Of a stretch of 64,000 nucleotides of DNA, positions 37,087-46,505 are shown piece after piece. The stretch is from Paenibacillus sp. FSL K6-1096 (GTDB lineage Bacteria; Bacillota; Bacilli; Paenibacillales; Paenibacillaceae), in assembly GCF_037977055.1 (NCBI RefSeq), contig NZ_CP150274.1, forward strand, positions 3,844,001-3,908,000, given 5' to 3'. Numbering within the stretch: position 1 is the stretch's first letter; the number at the start of each line of letters is the position of its first letter. A program made the position numbers and the translations under genes. The notes below the pieces were generated by a model, which was given only the letters and a program-made list of their open reading frames with translations, had not been told where the DNA came from and searched no databases.

Positions 37087-37971
37087 ATGATACAGAAACA
37101 AAGCGCTGCGGACCGCACCTTTACGGGATTCGCCCATACGTTTATTTTGTTGTTCACTCTATTTTGTCTGTTTCCGTTTCTGCTGATGATTGCCGGCTCC
37201 TTCACGGATGAGGAGGAACTGATTGCACACGGCTATACCTTATTTCCGCAAAAATTATCGCTCGCCGCCTATAAGGCGGTGCTGCAATCCGATGTATTAT
37301 TCAATGGCTACGGGGTTACGATCCTGATTACGGTGGTCGGGGCGTTAAGCGCCCTATGCATTTCCGCGATGCTCGGCTATTCACTGGCGAATAAACGGAA
37401 TGTTCTGCAAACGCCCTTTCTGTTTTTTTGCTACCTGCCTATGCTCTTCTCGGGAGGCATCATTCCCTTCTATATTGTAGTCAGCCAGTGGCTGCATTTG
37501 CAGAATACGATCTGGGTGCTCATCCTGACGATGCTATGCCAGCCGTTCCTCGTCTTCCTGCTCGTCAGCTTCTTCCGCACCATACCTGAGGAGCTGGAGG
37601 AAGCCGCCCGAATTGACGGAGCGAACGAGATGAGAGTGTTCTTCCAGATTATGATTCCGATTTCCAAGCCGATTCTGGCTTCCGTCGGCCTCTTCTATGC
37701 GCTAAGCTACTGGAATGACTGGTTCATGGGGCTGATGTTCATCGACAACGAGAAGCTGTTCCCGCTGCAGTTAATTCTGCGCCGGATGGTCTCCAATATG
37801 GAAGCGGCCAGGAATCTGATCCCTTCCGGTGCTGCCATTTCAGTGACTCCACCGACGTACGGGGTGCGGATGGCGACGACGGTACTGACCATCGGCCCGA
37901 TTGTGCTGCTGTATCCGATGCTTCAGAAGTATTTTGTCAAAGGTCTTACGGTTGGAGCTGTCAAAGGGTAA
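37087..37971 (+). CDS. ABC sugar transporter permease, YtcP/MalG type
   Basis: 294 residues, six membrane helices, EAA loop EEAARIDGANEMRVFFQIMIP. Forms the channel together with the LplB-type permease. Ribosome binding site GGAGAGG. Ends 38 bases before the binding-protein gene, so the genes 36138-40630 form one operon. Confidence 0.92.
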   Translation: MIQKQSAADRTFTGFAHTFILLFTLFCLFPFLLMIAGSFTDEEELIAHGYTLFPQKLSLAAYKAVLQSDVLFNGYGVTILITVVGALSALCISAMLGYSLANKRNVLQTPFLFFCYLPMLFSGGIIPFYIVVSQWLHLQNTIWVLILTMLCQPFLVFLLVSFFRTIPEELEEAARIDGANEMRVFFQIMIPISKPILASVGLFYALSYWNDWFMGLMFIDNEKLFPLQLILRRMVSNMEAARNLIPSGAAISVTPPTYGVRMATTVLTIGPIVLLYPMLQKYFVKGLTVGAVKG

Positions 37972-38009
37972 GCCATTCAGATTGTCCATAGATACGGGAG
38001 GGTTATGAG

Positions 38010-39551
38010 ATGACGTTAAAAAGATGGTTCGGCACGGCAACAACAGCGGTCTTGGTATCATCACTGGTACTGGCCGGCTGCGGGGGAAATGCGAAGAATG
38101 AAGGCAATACGGCGAATTCTACGAATTCTCCGGCCAGTACAGAAGGGGCTGCATCTGCAACCAAGGAAATTGTGACGCTTAAGGCTTATTTCCCGGGAGA
38201 TAAACCGGCCGGGTTCGACGATGTGCTGAAGGCAGTTAACGACAAGCTGAAAGCGGATAATATCGGAGCTGCGCTGAATGTCAACTTCATGCCATGGTCC
38301 GATTACGGAAATGCGGTATCCGTGAAGATGTCTGCCGGGGAAGAGTTCGATATGTATCTGGATGCCCCGTGGTTATCGATGAACCAGATGATTGAGAGCA
38401 AATCTCTGCTGGAGCTGGATGCGGCAGTGGATGCACGGCCGGAGCTGAAGGCGTCCATTCCGGAGGAGATGTGGCAATATAACAAGTTCGGCGGCAAAAT
38501 TATGGGCATTCCGCTCGGCACCACCCAAGGCCAGCTCTACGGCCTGCTGATCCGCAAGGATTTACGCGAGAAATACGGGCTTCCCGAGCTGAAGACGCTG
38601 GATGACCTGGAGAAATTCCTGTATGCGGTGAAGGAAAATGAGAAATCCGTCAAGCCGTTTGTCATTAACGGAATCAAGGCCGATAAGCTGCCGTTCATCC
38701 TGAGTAGCTCTGCGAATCTGGCGCAGGATGAAGTGCTGGAGATCGGGGTCAACATGTTCTCGTATTCGGTCAAGGATAAGAAGGTCATTGGCCAGTGGGC
38801 GAGCCCGACGATTGCCGATGCCTATGAACGCGTTACCAAATACTACAAGGATGGAATTATCTCCAAAAATATCGCCCAGGAGCAAAATGCCGAGACGCTG
38901 TTCAAGCAAGGGAAATATGCGGCGACCTACTATGCAGCAGATGGTGTAGAGGGGCTGAAATACTCGGAAATGTTGAAGGATGGCAGCGACAAGCTGGAGA
39001 TTTTCATTCCGAACGGCGACCAGGCTAAGCCCTATACGGCTTATCAGCAATGGAACTTCCTCTGTATCCCGACGACCTCCAAGCACTCGGATGTCACGAT
39101 GGACGTCATGAACTGGCTGTCGGTTAAGGAGAACCATGACCTGATGGAATACGGCATTCAAGGCAAGGACTGGGAGCCGGTCGGCGACTCGAGCTACAAG
39201 GTGCTGTCCAGCTATACCTTCCCTGGTTATGTGCTGACCTGGCGGCCGACGCTGAACCGTACACCGGACACCATGATGCCGGATGACAAGAAGTGGTTCG
39301 ACTTCTCGACCCAGACATCCAATTTCACACTTAGTCCAATTGCAGGCTTCAACTTTAACGCCGAGAAGGTGAAGACGGAATATGCCAAAATTACTCCGCT
39401 TCACGACTCGATCTTCCTGCCGCTAAGCCAAGGCCTGATCCCTGCGGAGGAAGGAAGAAAAACGATGGAGGACAAAATGGCCAGTCTCGGCGGACAAAAA
39501 GTAATTGATGAGATTCAGGCCCAGATTGATGCCGTTACCTCCGGGAAATAA
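38010..39551 (+). CDS. Extracellular solute-binding lipoprotein
   Basis: 513 residues with a type II signal peptide and lipobox LAGC (Cys near residue 24), then a GNAKNEGNTANS linker and a family 1-like binding-protein fold of the LplA class. Captures an oligosaccharide outside the membrane and delivers it to the two permeases. Ribosome binding site GGGAGGG. The exact ligand is unknown; the neighbouring GH130 and PL8 suggest a mannose- or uronate-containing saccharide. Confidence 0.9.
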   Translation: MTLKRWFGTATTAVLVSSLVLAGCGGNAKNEGNTANSTNSPASTEGAASATKEIVTLKAYFPGDKPAGFDDVLKAVNDKLKADNIGAALNVNFMPWSDYGNAVSVKMSAGEEFDMYLDAPWLSMNQMIESKSLLELDAAVDARPELKASIPEEMWQYNKFGGKIMGIPLGTTQGQLYGLLIRKDLREKYGLPELKTLDDLEKFLYAVKENEKSVKPFVINGIKADKLPFILSSSANLAQDEVLEIGVNMFSYSVKDKKVIGQWASPTIADAYERVTKYYKDGIISKNIAQEQNAETLFKQGKYAATYYAADGVEGLKYSEMLKDGSDKLEIFIPNGDQAKPYTAYQQWNFLCIPTTSKHSDVTMDVMNWLSVKENHDLMEYGIQGKDWEPVGDSSYKVLSSYTFPGYVLTWRPTLNRTPDTMMPDDKKWFDFSTQTSNFTLSPIAGFNFNAEKVKTEYAKITPLHDSIFLPLSQGLIPAEEGRKTMEDKMASLGGQKVIDEIQAQIDAVTSGK

Positions 39552-39583
39552 CCGTACTTCAAACACAGAAAGAGGTCACTCCA

Positions 39584-40630
39584 ATGAAAATAACACGCAG
39601 CGCGCACAACCCGCTGATTGAAGCAGGGGATGTTGCCCCCTCCCGTCCCGATTTCCGGGTGCTGGGCGCGTTCAATGCAGGCGTTGCGCAGTTACAGGAT
39701 GAGACGATCCTCTTACTGCGCGTGGCCGAAGCACCAATATCAGACCGGGCGGACGAGGTGCTCGTTCCCCGGCTGAATGAAGCAGGAACGGAGGTGCAGG
39801 TCGAGCGGTATGACAGGAATGATCCGGGCTATGATTTCGCTGATTCGCGCTTCGTCGCCAAGGACGGGCAGACGGTGATGCTCACCTCCTTATCCCATCT
39901 CCGGGTAGCGCGAAGCCAAGATGGCATTCATTTCGAGGTGGAGCCGCAGCCGGCCCTGTTCCCGGAGCACCCCCTGGAAGCATGGGGGATTGAAGATCCG
40001 CGTGTGACCCGGATCGGGGACATCTATTATATCACTTACAGCGCAGCCTCCGCGCGCGGTGTTGGCGTCGGGCTGGCGGAGACCAGTGACTTCCGCACCT
40101 TCAAGCGGCGCGGGCTGATGCTGCCGCCCGAGAATAAGGATGTCATGATTTTCCCTGAGCAAATTAACGGCAAATACTACGCGCTGCATCGTCCGGTGCC
40201 GAAGTCTTTCGGTGCGCCCGAGATGTGGATCGCGGAATCGCCCGATCTTGACCATTGGGGGAATCACCGCTTCCTGATGGGACTCGGCGAACAGGGCTGG
40301 GACTCGGCCCGTATGGGCGGCGGGGCGGTTCCGATCCGCACACCGCAGGGCTGGCTGGCGCTGTACCATGGCGCGGACAGCAGCCACCGTTATTGCATGG
40401 GGGCGGTGCTGCTGGATCTGGAGGACCCGTCCCGGGTCATTGCGAGATCGCGTGTCCCTGTGCTGGAGCCGGAAGCTCCCTATGAGGTGAACGGATTCTT
40501 CGGCAAGGTAGTCTTCTCCTGCGGTGCGCTGCTAATGGACCAGACGGTCCGTATGTATTACGGCGCGGCAGACGAGGTCATGGCTGTGGCGGACATCCCG
40601 CTTCAGGATATTTTAGATACCCTTGTGTAA
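39584..40630 (+). CDS. GH130 glycoside phosphorylase or hydrolase
   Basis: 348 residues, five-bladed beta-propeller of family GH130, cytoplasmic. Visible hallmarks: FNAGVAQL near the start, GIEDPRVTRI with the catalytic-type Asp, YYITYSA, FPEQINGKYYALHRP, and YHGAD. GH130 enzymes act on beta-mannosides, mostly by phosphorolysis to mannose-1-phosphate. Last gene of the transporter operon, behind GAGGTCACT. It probably cuts the imported product of the neighbouring lyase. Confidence 0.88.
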   Translation: MKITRSAHNPLIEAGDVAPSRPDFRVLGAFNAGVAQLQDETILLLRVAEAPISDRADEVLVPRLNEAGTEVQVERYDRNDPGYDFADSRFVAKDGQTVMLTSLSHLRVARSQDGIHFEVEPQPALFPEHPLEAWGIEDPRVTRIGDIYYITYSAASARGVGVGLAETSDFRTFKRRGLMLPPENKDVMIFPEQINGKYYALHRPVPKSFGAPEMWIAESPDLDHWGNHRFLMGLGEQGWDSARMGGGAVPIRTPQGWLALYHGADSSHRYCMGAVLLDLEDPSRVIARSRVPVLEPEAPYEVNGFFGKVVFSCGALLMDQTVRMYYGAADEVMAVADIPLQDILDTLV

Positions 40631-40636
40631 GAGGAA

Positions 40637-40661
40637 GGAGGCAGTGTGAGCTGCCTTCTTT
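40637..40661 (+). terminator. Terminator after the GH130 gene
   Basis: AGGCAG pairs with CTGCCT, then TCTTT. The next ~240 bases hold no gene; see the separate notes on a structured segment and the cre-like site. Confidence 0.6.
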
Positions 40662-40885
40662 AATCCCTATATAGATTGAACTTGAAAATACTACGGAAAG
40701 GGAAAAGTGGCGGAGGGGAATTTTGGAACTGTAGGAGCGGTAGCGTCCGCCTTTGTCACCGGATTTCATCCGCGAACAGCGGTTTAAATCAAGAAATCTG
40801 GGGACAACAGCGGCCGGAAGTCCAAACATTCTCTGGAGTCACGTCTATCCCATAGCAAAAAATCACAAGTATATTCTATATAGTT

Positions 40886-40901
40886 TAGTAAGCGCTAACA
40901 A
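40886..40901 (+). promoter_or_regulatory. cre-like (CcpA) site before the PL8 gene
   Basis: TAGTAAGCGCTAACAA fits the cre consensus WTGNAARCGNWWNCAW with one mismatch. It lies two bases after a -10-like TATAGT (40879-40884) and 33 bases before the start codon, the position expected for catabolite repression. A LacI-family regulator could also use it. Confidence 0.6.
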
Positions 40902-40934
40902 AATTCTGATGCAGATAAGCAAAGGAGCGTGTAC

Positions 40935-43900
40935 ATGACTGGTAAAATGAAAAGCAGGGTCCAGAGATGGATCTGTCTCGTTATGGTTGGTTTGATGATC
41001 TCGACCCTCGGGTTCCAGTATCCTGTATCGGCGGCGGATAGCTCGTCGCAGGAGAAGGCCGAAATGAAGCTGATGAAGCAGCGGGCGGTTGATTTCTATA
41101 TTTCCAAAGACATCATCAATGATGGAACCAATGGCCGGGTTGAGTGGACTTTTAAATCACAGGCCGGCACCTACTTATCCAGTCAACAAGCGAACGGAAG
41201 CTGGGCGGATGTAGACTATGCGAATACCACCTCCAGCGCGAACGGCAGAGCCTGGTCGCCTTACCTTGCGCTGGATCGGATGCAATCCATGGCTCAGGCA
41301 TTCGCAGACCCTAAGGGTCCGTACTATCACGATGAAACCATGTTAGCCGGTATTCAGAAAGCACTGGATCACTGGTTCACGGTCAAGCCGACCTCCACCA
41401 ACTGGTGGGAGACCGGCATCGGCAAGCAGCTGCGGCTGAGCAAAATTGCGCTGCTGTGTGAAGGCTATCTGACTGCGGAGCAGGCTGCCAATATTATTGG
41501 TACGTTAGACAGCGAACCGAATACGGTCGATGGGGCCAATTCGTCCTGGTACAACCAGAATTATATGATCCGCGGCTTGCTGCTGGAGGATGCCCAGAAT
41601 GTCCGGAATGCGGTGGAGGCGTTCAATGTGCTCTCGGCTGTGACAGTGACGCTAACGGGCATTCAGTCCGACATGTCCTTTTTCATGCATGGGAAGACGA
41701 ATTATACCACGGGCTACGGCCGAAGCTTCGCCAGAGATATGTCCTTCTGGGCTTATGTGGTCTCGGGTACAAGCTTCGCCTACAGCCAGGCTGCTATTGA
41801 CTCGTTGTCCTCTTATGTGCTGGATGGAACCAGATATCTGGTGAGAGGCGATGTTGCCGATCTGGGGATGGGGATGAATGGACCGGAGTGGCCGGACTAT
41901 GAGAGCTCTGCGCTGACCTTCTATGAAGATCCGCTGGAGTGGATGCAGGCGGCCAACCCGAAGCGGGCGGATGAGTTCGCCGTTTTCCTGGATAATATCC
42001 GGGGTGTTGGCACAGTCACGGGCAATGGACTGGATGCGAACAATATGACGCAATGGCAGACCCTGGTCTCCTCTCATATGCGGAAGGATTACGGAATCAC
42101 GGTCAAAATGTCCTCCAGCACGGTCAAGGGCGGCGAATGGAGAACCATTAACCCAAGCGGATACAATCTGCTCTACTGGACTCCGCAAGGCGCCACGGCC
42201 ATCCAGAGAACCGGGGATGAGTACAGAACCGTGTACCCGCTGATGGACTGGGCTCATGTGCCGGGGACAACAGCTCCCTATGTGCTCACGAAGGACGGGA
42301 ATTTCAACAATCCGAAGACATTCGTAGGCGGCGTAACCAATGAGCGGTACGGGGCCACGGCATTTGATTTCAATAAGCTGAGTACCAGCGGGAAAAAGGG
42401 CTACTTTTTCTTCGATGATGAAATGGTAGCGCTGGGCGCAGGCATCACTTCAACGAATGCTGCTCCGGTCCATACTACCCTGAACCAGAGTCTGGCTGTA
42501 GGGGATGTGCTGGTAGACGGCAAAGCAGTGGCAGATGGAACCTCACAGGTGAACGGACGCTGGGCTTATAACGATCAGACCGGGTATGTGTTCCCGGATA
42601 AGACGGATTTCCAGGTGAAGCAGGAGACGAAGACCGGGAAATGGAACGATGTAGTTTCCGGCAGCTCAACGGAGCCGATTACTAAGCCGGTGTTCTCAAT
42701 GTGGCTGGATCATGGCGTGAAGCCGGTCAATGCCTCCTATCAATACATTGTATTGCCGGGTAAAACCGCTGAGGAGGTAGGCAGCTACGCGGAAGCAAAC
42801 CCGATCCGTATTCTCGCAAATACACCGTCTGTGCAGGCGGTCCGGCATACTTCGCTGGGCATTGCGGAATTGCTGTTCTATCAGCCGGGTACTGTTACGC
42901 TAAGAGAAGGCCTCAGCGTAACCGTAGATAAACCGTCGATGGTGATCGTCGATGAATCCGCAGCTCCTGTCCGCATCTCGGTGGCGAATCCCGAAACGCC
43001 GGGGATCACAGTCAATGTAACGCTGAACCGGAACGGGGAGCAGACTACGACTACTTACCGGCTCGGCAAAGATACGTTTACCGGCCGGAGTATGACGCTG
43101 AGCGAGGGAGCTTCTCTCGATGATAGAGGGTATGATCTGGCTTACAGTAAAGGCACGGTTGCTTCCTCCAGCGTGGGCAAGCAGTTTGCGTCGGGCGCTA
43201 CCGATCTGTACAGAACCTCCAGTTGGAGCTCGAACGCTTCAGACGATGAATGGATTTATGTGGATTTGCAGGATCAATATATGATCAATAAGGTTAGACT
43301 GCATTGGGAGAAGGCGTACGGTAAAAGCTACAAAATTCAGGTATCCGATAATGCAGCCAACTGGAAGGATGTTTATGCGACGTCTATGGGGGATGGCGGC
43401 ATCGACGACATCTCCTTCGCTAAGACTAGCGCAAGGTTCGTCCGGATGCAGGGCATTCAGCAGGGAACCGGAGAAGGCTACTCGCTCGCTGAATTTAATG
43501 TCTACGAAGCGGTACTCCCCAATCTTGCGGAAGGCCAGCCGGTGATGGCAAGCTCGTCCAAAGCCGCCGATGTGCCGGCGGGGAATGCGGTAGACGGCTC
43601 ATTGACTTCCCGCTGGGGGTCTAACTATGCCGATCCGCAGTGGATTTACGTCGATCTGGGGTCCATTCAGGCGATCTCCAAGGTGATGCTGCATTGGGAG
43701 GACGCCTATGGCAAAGAATACCGGATCGATGTCTCCGATACGCTGGACGATTGGAAGACGGTATATAGTACGTCCAATGGAGACGGGGGTGTCGATGAGA
43801 TCTCCGTAGATCCGGTGAATGCCAGATATGTACGGATGTATGGAACACAGAGAGGGAGCAAATACGGATACTCGCTCTGGGAATTTAAAGTATTCGGTCC

Positions 43901-45476
43901 AGAGACTGAAGCCCGCGTTCCCGCCCGGGTTGAGCTTGCGGCAGCGCCATCTCCGGTGGTGCCTGGAGGCAAAGTATCCGTTACGGGTGCTGTCTACGCC
44001 GATGGCGATCTTCCGTTGTCCGGTGTAGAGGTTGAACTCACAGCAGCCGATGGAAGCCTTGAGCCTGCCAAAGTCACTACAGATGTGTACGGCAAGTTCA
44101 GTACGGTCTATACTGCGCCATCGGTTCCCGGCAAGGTATCCATCTCAGCCATCCTGCCGGCAAGTCCAGCTGTGACAGGGGCGGTAACCGTATCCTTAGA
44201 AGAAGAGGCTGTGCCTGAAGCAGCCCGGATTGAATTGGAGGCCAACCCGTCCTCCGTATCCGCTGGAGACAAAGTGTCCGTTACGGGAACCGTCTATGAC
44301 GGTGAGGATCTTCCGTTAGCGGGTGCTGCGGTCCAGGTCATGGCAGCCTCCGGCAGCTTTGAGCCTGCTGTTGCCGTCACGGATGAGCACGGCCGGTTCA
44401 GCACGGTCTTTACGGCACCGTCTGCGGCCGGGGATGTGGTTATTACAGCCGTACTGACCGCCAACCCATCCGTGACGAATACGGTAACCGTGTCTGTAAG
44501 CAAAGCCATGCCAGTTCCTGTTCTGATTGAACTTCAGGCAGCGCCGTCTGCTGTGAATACCGGAGATGAAGTATCCATCACAGGGACCGTCTCAGGTAGC
44601 GACAATCTTCCGGTCTCCGGCCTGGAGGTGGGACTCACGGCTTCCTCCGGCAGCCTTGAGCCTGCTCATGCTATAACGGATGCTTACGGCCGGTTCAGCG
44701 CAGTATTTACAGCACCGTCTACACCTGGAGAAGTGACGGTTACGGCAATTTTGAGCGCGTATCCGTCCATTACGGGAAGAATTAACGTTTCGGTTAACGA
44801 GCGTTCGGGTGGCGGAAATGGCGGTGATCCGGGAGGCGGAACACCAACGTCTCCGTCAGTACCAGTGCCGCCGGTTATTGTTGGAACGCCTACTAAGCCG
44901 AATGAGGGCCCTCAAGCCTCGGCTAATCCTCCGGTGATTGGTCCATCTCTCACCGATATTGCCGGACATTGGGCCGAGGCCAGTATCCGGGAAGCTGTTC
45001 AGCTGGGCATCATTACAGGCTATCCGAACGGCTCTTTCCAGCCTAACCGCAACGTGACCCGTGCTGAATTCACGGTGATGCTGGCGAAGGCGCTGAAGCT
45101 TCAGAACGCAGAAGCAGCGTTGCACTTCAAGGACAGTGACCGGATCGGTTCGTGGGCCAAGACAGCCGTTGCGCAGGCCGCAGCCCTGGGAATCATCCAG
45201 GGCGATAACAACAGCAACTTCCGTCCAGATGCACCTGTAACCAGAGCGGAAATGGCTGTCATGCTGGCAAGAGCATTACAGCTGGCTCCCGTTGCCCGCT
45301 CCGCTGGATTCACGGATGACCGCGACATCCCGGCTTGGGCGGTTGGAGCGGCAGCCGAGATGAAGAAGTCAGGACTGATGCAAGGCAAAGGCAATAACAG
45401 CTTCTTTCCGAAGGATGCCGCAACGCGGGCAGAGACGGTTACGGTTTTGCTGCGGATGCTGGAGGCTAAGAAGTAA
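40935..45476 (+). CDS. SLH-anchored polysaccharide lyase family 8 enzyme
   Basis: 1513 residues. Signal peptide 1 to about 33 (FQYPVSAA). PL8 alpha-toroid with NWWETGIG near 155 and the catalytic-type HGKTNYTTGYGRSF segment near 250, and beta domains to about 720. Two F5/8-type (CBM32-like) carbohydrate-binding modules about 745-985 (both with WIYVDL and VRLHW/VMLHW), three bacterial Ig-like repeats about 990-1300, a Gly/Pro linker and three SLH domains about 1365-1513 that hold it to the cell wall. PL8 cleaves hyaluronate, chondroitin or xanthan by beta-elimination; substrate not decided here. ATG 40935 follows AAAGGAG. Probably catabolite-repressed. Confidence 0.9.
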   Translation: MTGKMKSRVQRWICLVMVGLMISTLGFQYPVSAADSSSQEKAEMKLMKQRAVDFYISKDIINDGTNGRVEWTFKSQAGTYLSSQQANGSWADVDYANTTSSANGRAWSPYLALDRMQSMAQAFADPKGPYYHDETMLAGIQKALDHWFTVKPTSTNWWETGIGKQLRLSKIALLCEGYLTAEQAANIIGTLDSEPNTVDGANSSWYNQNYMIRGLLLEDAQNVRNAVEAFNVLSAVTVTLTGIQSDMSFFMHGKTNYTTGYGRSFARDMSFWAYVVSGTSFAYSQAAIDSLSSYVLDGTRYLVRGDVADLGMGMNGPEWPDYESSALTFYEDPLEWMQAANPKRADEFAVFLDNIRGVGTVTGNGLDANNMTQWQTLVSSHMRKDYGITVKMSSSTVKGGEWRTINPSGYNLLYWTPQGATAIQRTGDEYRTVYPLMDWAHVPGTTAPYVLTKDGNFNNPKTFVGGVTNERYGATAFDFNKLSTSGKKGYFFFDDEMVALGAGITSTNAAPVHTTLNQSLAVGDVLVDGKAVADGTSQVNGRWAYNDQTGYVFPDKTDFQVKQETKTGKWNDVVSGSSTEPITKPVFSMWLDHGVKPVNASYQYIVLPGKTAEEVGSYAEANPIRILANTPSVQAVRHTSLGIAELLFYQPGTVTLREGLSVTVDKPSMVIVDESAAPVRISVANPETPGITVNVTLNRNGEQTTTTYRLGKDTFTGRSMTLSEGASLDDRGYDLAYSKGTVASSSVGKQFASGATDLYRTSSWSSNASDDEWIYVDLQDQYMINKVRLHWEKAYGKSYKIQVSDNAANWKDVYATSMGDGGIDDISFAKTSARFVRMQGIQQGTGEGYSLAEFNVYEAVLPNLAEGQPVMASSSKAADVPAGNAVDGSLTSRWGSNYADPQWIYVDLGSIQAISKVMLHWEDAYGKEYRIDVSDTLDDWKTVYSTSNGDGGVDEISVDPVNARYVRMYGTQRGSKYGYSLWEFKVFGPETEARVPARVELAAAPSPVVPGGKVSVTGAVYADGDLPLSGVEVELTAADGSLEPAKVTTDVYGKFSTVYTAPSVPGKVSISAILPASPAVTGAVTVSLEEEAVPEAARIELEANPSSVSAGDKVSVTGTVYDGEDLPLAGAAVQVMAASGSFEPAVAVTDEHGRFSTVFTAPSAAGDVVITAVLTANPSVTNTVTVSVSKAMPVPVLIELQAAPSAVNTGDEVSITGTVSGSDNLPVSGLEVGLTASSGSLEPAHAITDAYGRFSAVFTAPSTPGEVTVTAILSAYPSITGRINVSVNERSGGGNGGDPGGGTPTSPSVPVPPVIVGTPTKPNEGPQASANPPVIGPSLTDIAGHWAEASIREAVQLGIITGYPNGSFQPNRNVTRAEFTVMLAKALKLQNAEAALHFKDSDRIGSWAKTAVAQAAALGIIQGDNNSNFRPDAPVTRAEMAVMLARALQLAPVARSAGFTDDRDIPAWAVGAAAEMKKSGLMQGKGNNSFFPKDAATRAETVTVLLRMLEAKK

Positions 45477-45496
45477 GACATCAGACCCAAAAATAA

Positions 45497-45532
45497 AAAC
45501 CAGCTGTCCAAAAGTGACAGCTGGTTTTTATT
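45497..45532 (+). terminator. Terminator of the PL8 gene
   Basis: AAAACCAGCTGTC-CAAAAGT-GACAGCTGGTTTT then TTAT. Confidence 0.9.
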
Positions 45533-45540
45533 GTGGGAAT

Positions 45541-45735
45541 CATGAATGCGAAAAACAGCATATATTTGCTGGCGCGCAGGCGTGTGGCCTGAATGTATGC
45601 GAAAAACAGTATACATTTTACTGATGCGTAGGCATGTAGCCCGAATATATGCGAAAAACAGTATATATTTGCTGACGCGCAGGCGTGCGGCCTGAATGTA
45701 TGTGAAAAACAGTATACATTTGCTGACGCGCAGGT
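45541..45735. repeat. 51-bp tandem repeat, four units, with internal hairpins
   Basis: GAAAAACAG recurs at 45550, 45601, 45653 and 45704. A typical unit is AATGTATGCGAAAAACAG, TATACATTTGCTGACGCG and CAGGCGTGCGGCCTG in series. AATGTAT and ATACATT pair across the GCGAAAAACAGT loop in each unit. The length is a multiple of three, so open frames run through on both strands and encode a repeating peptide, but no start or ribosome binding site supports coding. The ~230 bases from here to the next gene show nothing else. Confidence 0.8.
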
Positions 45736-45966
45736 AATATCTCATCGCTGTGAACAACGTTCTGTTGCGGAGCGTCCCCCTCCCCTAAGTGCTCACGCTG
45801 AATCTACTCCAGCCTAAAGAGCTATCCTAAGCATCCGTTTCGCTTCTGGGACAGCTCCTTTGAATATTCAATGAACAAGTAACATTTTTCAGAAAAATTA
45901 CTGGAGTTGATTAAAATTTTAGATTAAACTGTTGCTATACTTTTTAATAAGATAGGGGATAGCAAG

Positions 45967-46422
45967 CTGGAAGATGTATTATTTCATCAGACTGTCGCGG
46001 AGCTGTTAGCTCTTTCCGGCAGTAACGTAAAGGTAACCATTGAACCCAGGTTTCAGAAGAACCGGCTGGTCGGCGGTAAATATCATTTAGCCAGTCATAC
46101 GGTTTATCTATATAAAGAAGAGATTGTCAGACAATGCAATGAACTCTTCGGTTCACCTTGCCGGTTGAAGGAATACATTGCAGTGATATTGGCCCATGAG
46201 CTGGGTCATGCTGAAGACCCGGAGCTGGAGCAGCTCGCCGCTGCGCTGGATGGCCCCCTCACTGGAAGGCAAGAAGCCGAAATCCGGCTGAGGATAGAGG
46301 AGAATGCGTGGGCGTATGCTGTTTCTTTGCTGAGGGAAGCAGACTCTTCATTTTTGCACATCATTATGGAAGAATCCCTCTTCAGTTACCGGGACCAACT
46401 GGACCGGTTCCTGATCGCTTAA
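45967..46422 (+). CDS. HExxH metallopeptidase-like protein, probable CTG start
   Basis: The frame is open from 45928 but has no ATG, GTG or TTG until TTG 46165, which lies only 8 codons before the zinc motif. CTG 45967 sits six bases after AGGGGAT, and TGCTATACT (45934-45941) is a good extended -10, so a CTG start giving about 151 residues is the best reading. HELGH near residue 77 and a downstream EENAWAYA with a likely third ligand resemble ImmA/IrrE (M78) peptidases. Role unknown. Alternatively the gene has lost its proper start. Confidence 0.6.
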   Translation: MEDVLFHQTVAELLALSGSNVKVTIEPRFQKNRLVGGKYHLASHTVYLYKEEIVRQCNELFGSPCRLKEYIAVILAHELGHAEDPELEQLAAALDGPLTGRQEAEIRLRIEENAWAYAVSLLREADSSFLHIIMEESLFSYRDQLDRFLIA

Positions 46423-46430
46423 TTTCAAAT

Positions 46431-46469
46431 ATAAGGCCAAGCTCTCTTCTGAGAACCTGGCCTTATATT
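46431..46469. terminator. Bidirectional terminator
   Basis: ATAAGGCCA pairs with TGGCCTTAT, between converging genes. Confidence 0.75.
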
Positions 46470-46505
46470 CATGTTTCATATATTTAGCTAATGCCTGGTG
46501 ATCTC

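Noticed and set aside
40578-40938. Two short frames (plus and minus) between GH130 and PL8
   Set aside because: They cover the intergenic segment, lack ribosome binding sites, and one runs through the cre-like site and PL8 leader.
45541-45735. CRISPR array
   Set aside because: The units are contiguous and partly diverged, with no unique spacers and no cas genes in the window. The same holds for 19035-19243.
45101-45757. Minus-strand frame encoding a repeated 17-residue peptide
   Set aside because: The repeated peptide arises because the 51-bp DNA unit is a multiple of three. The frame continues opposite the SLH domains, and no promoter or ribosome binding site was found.
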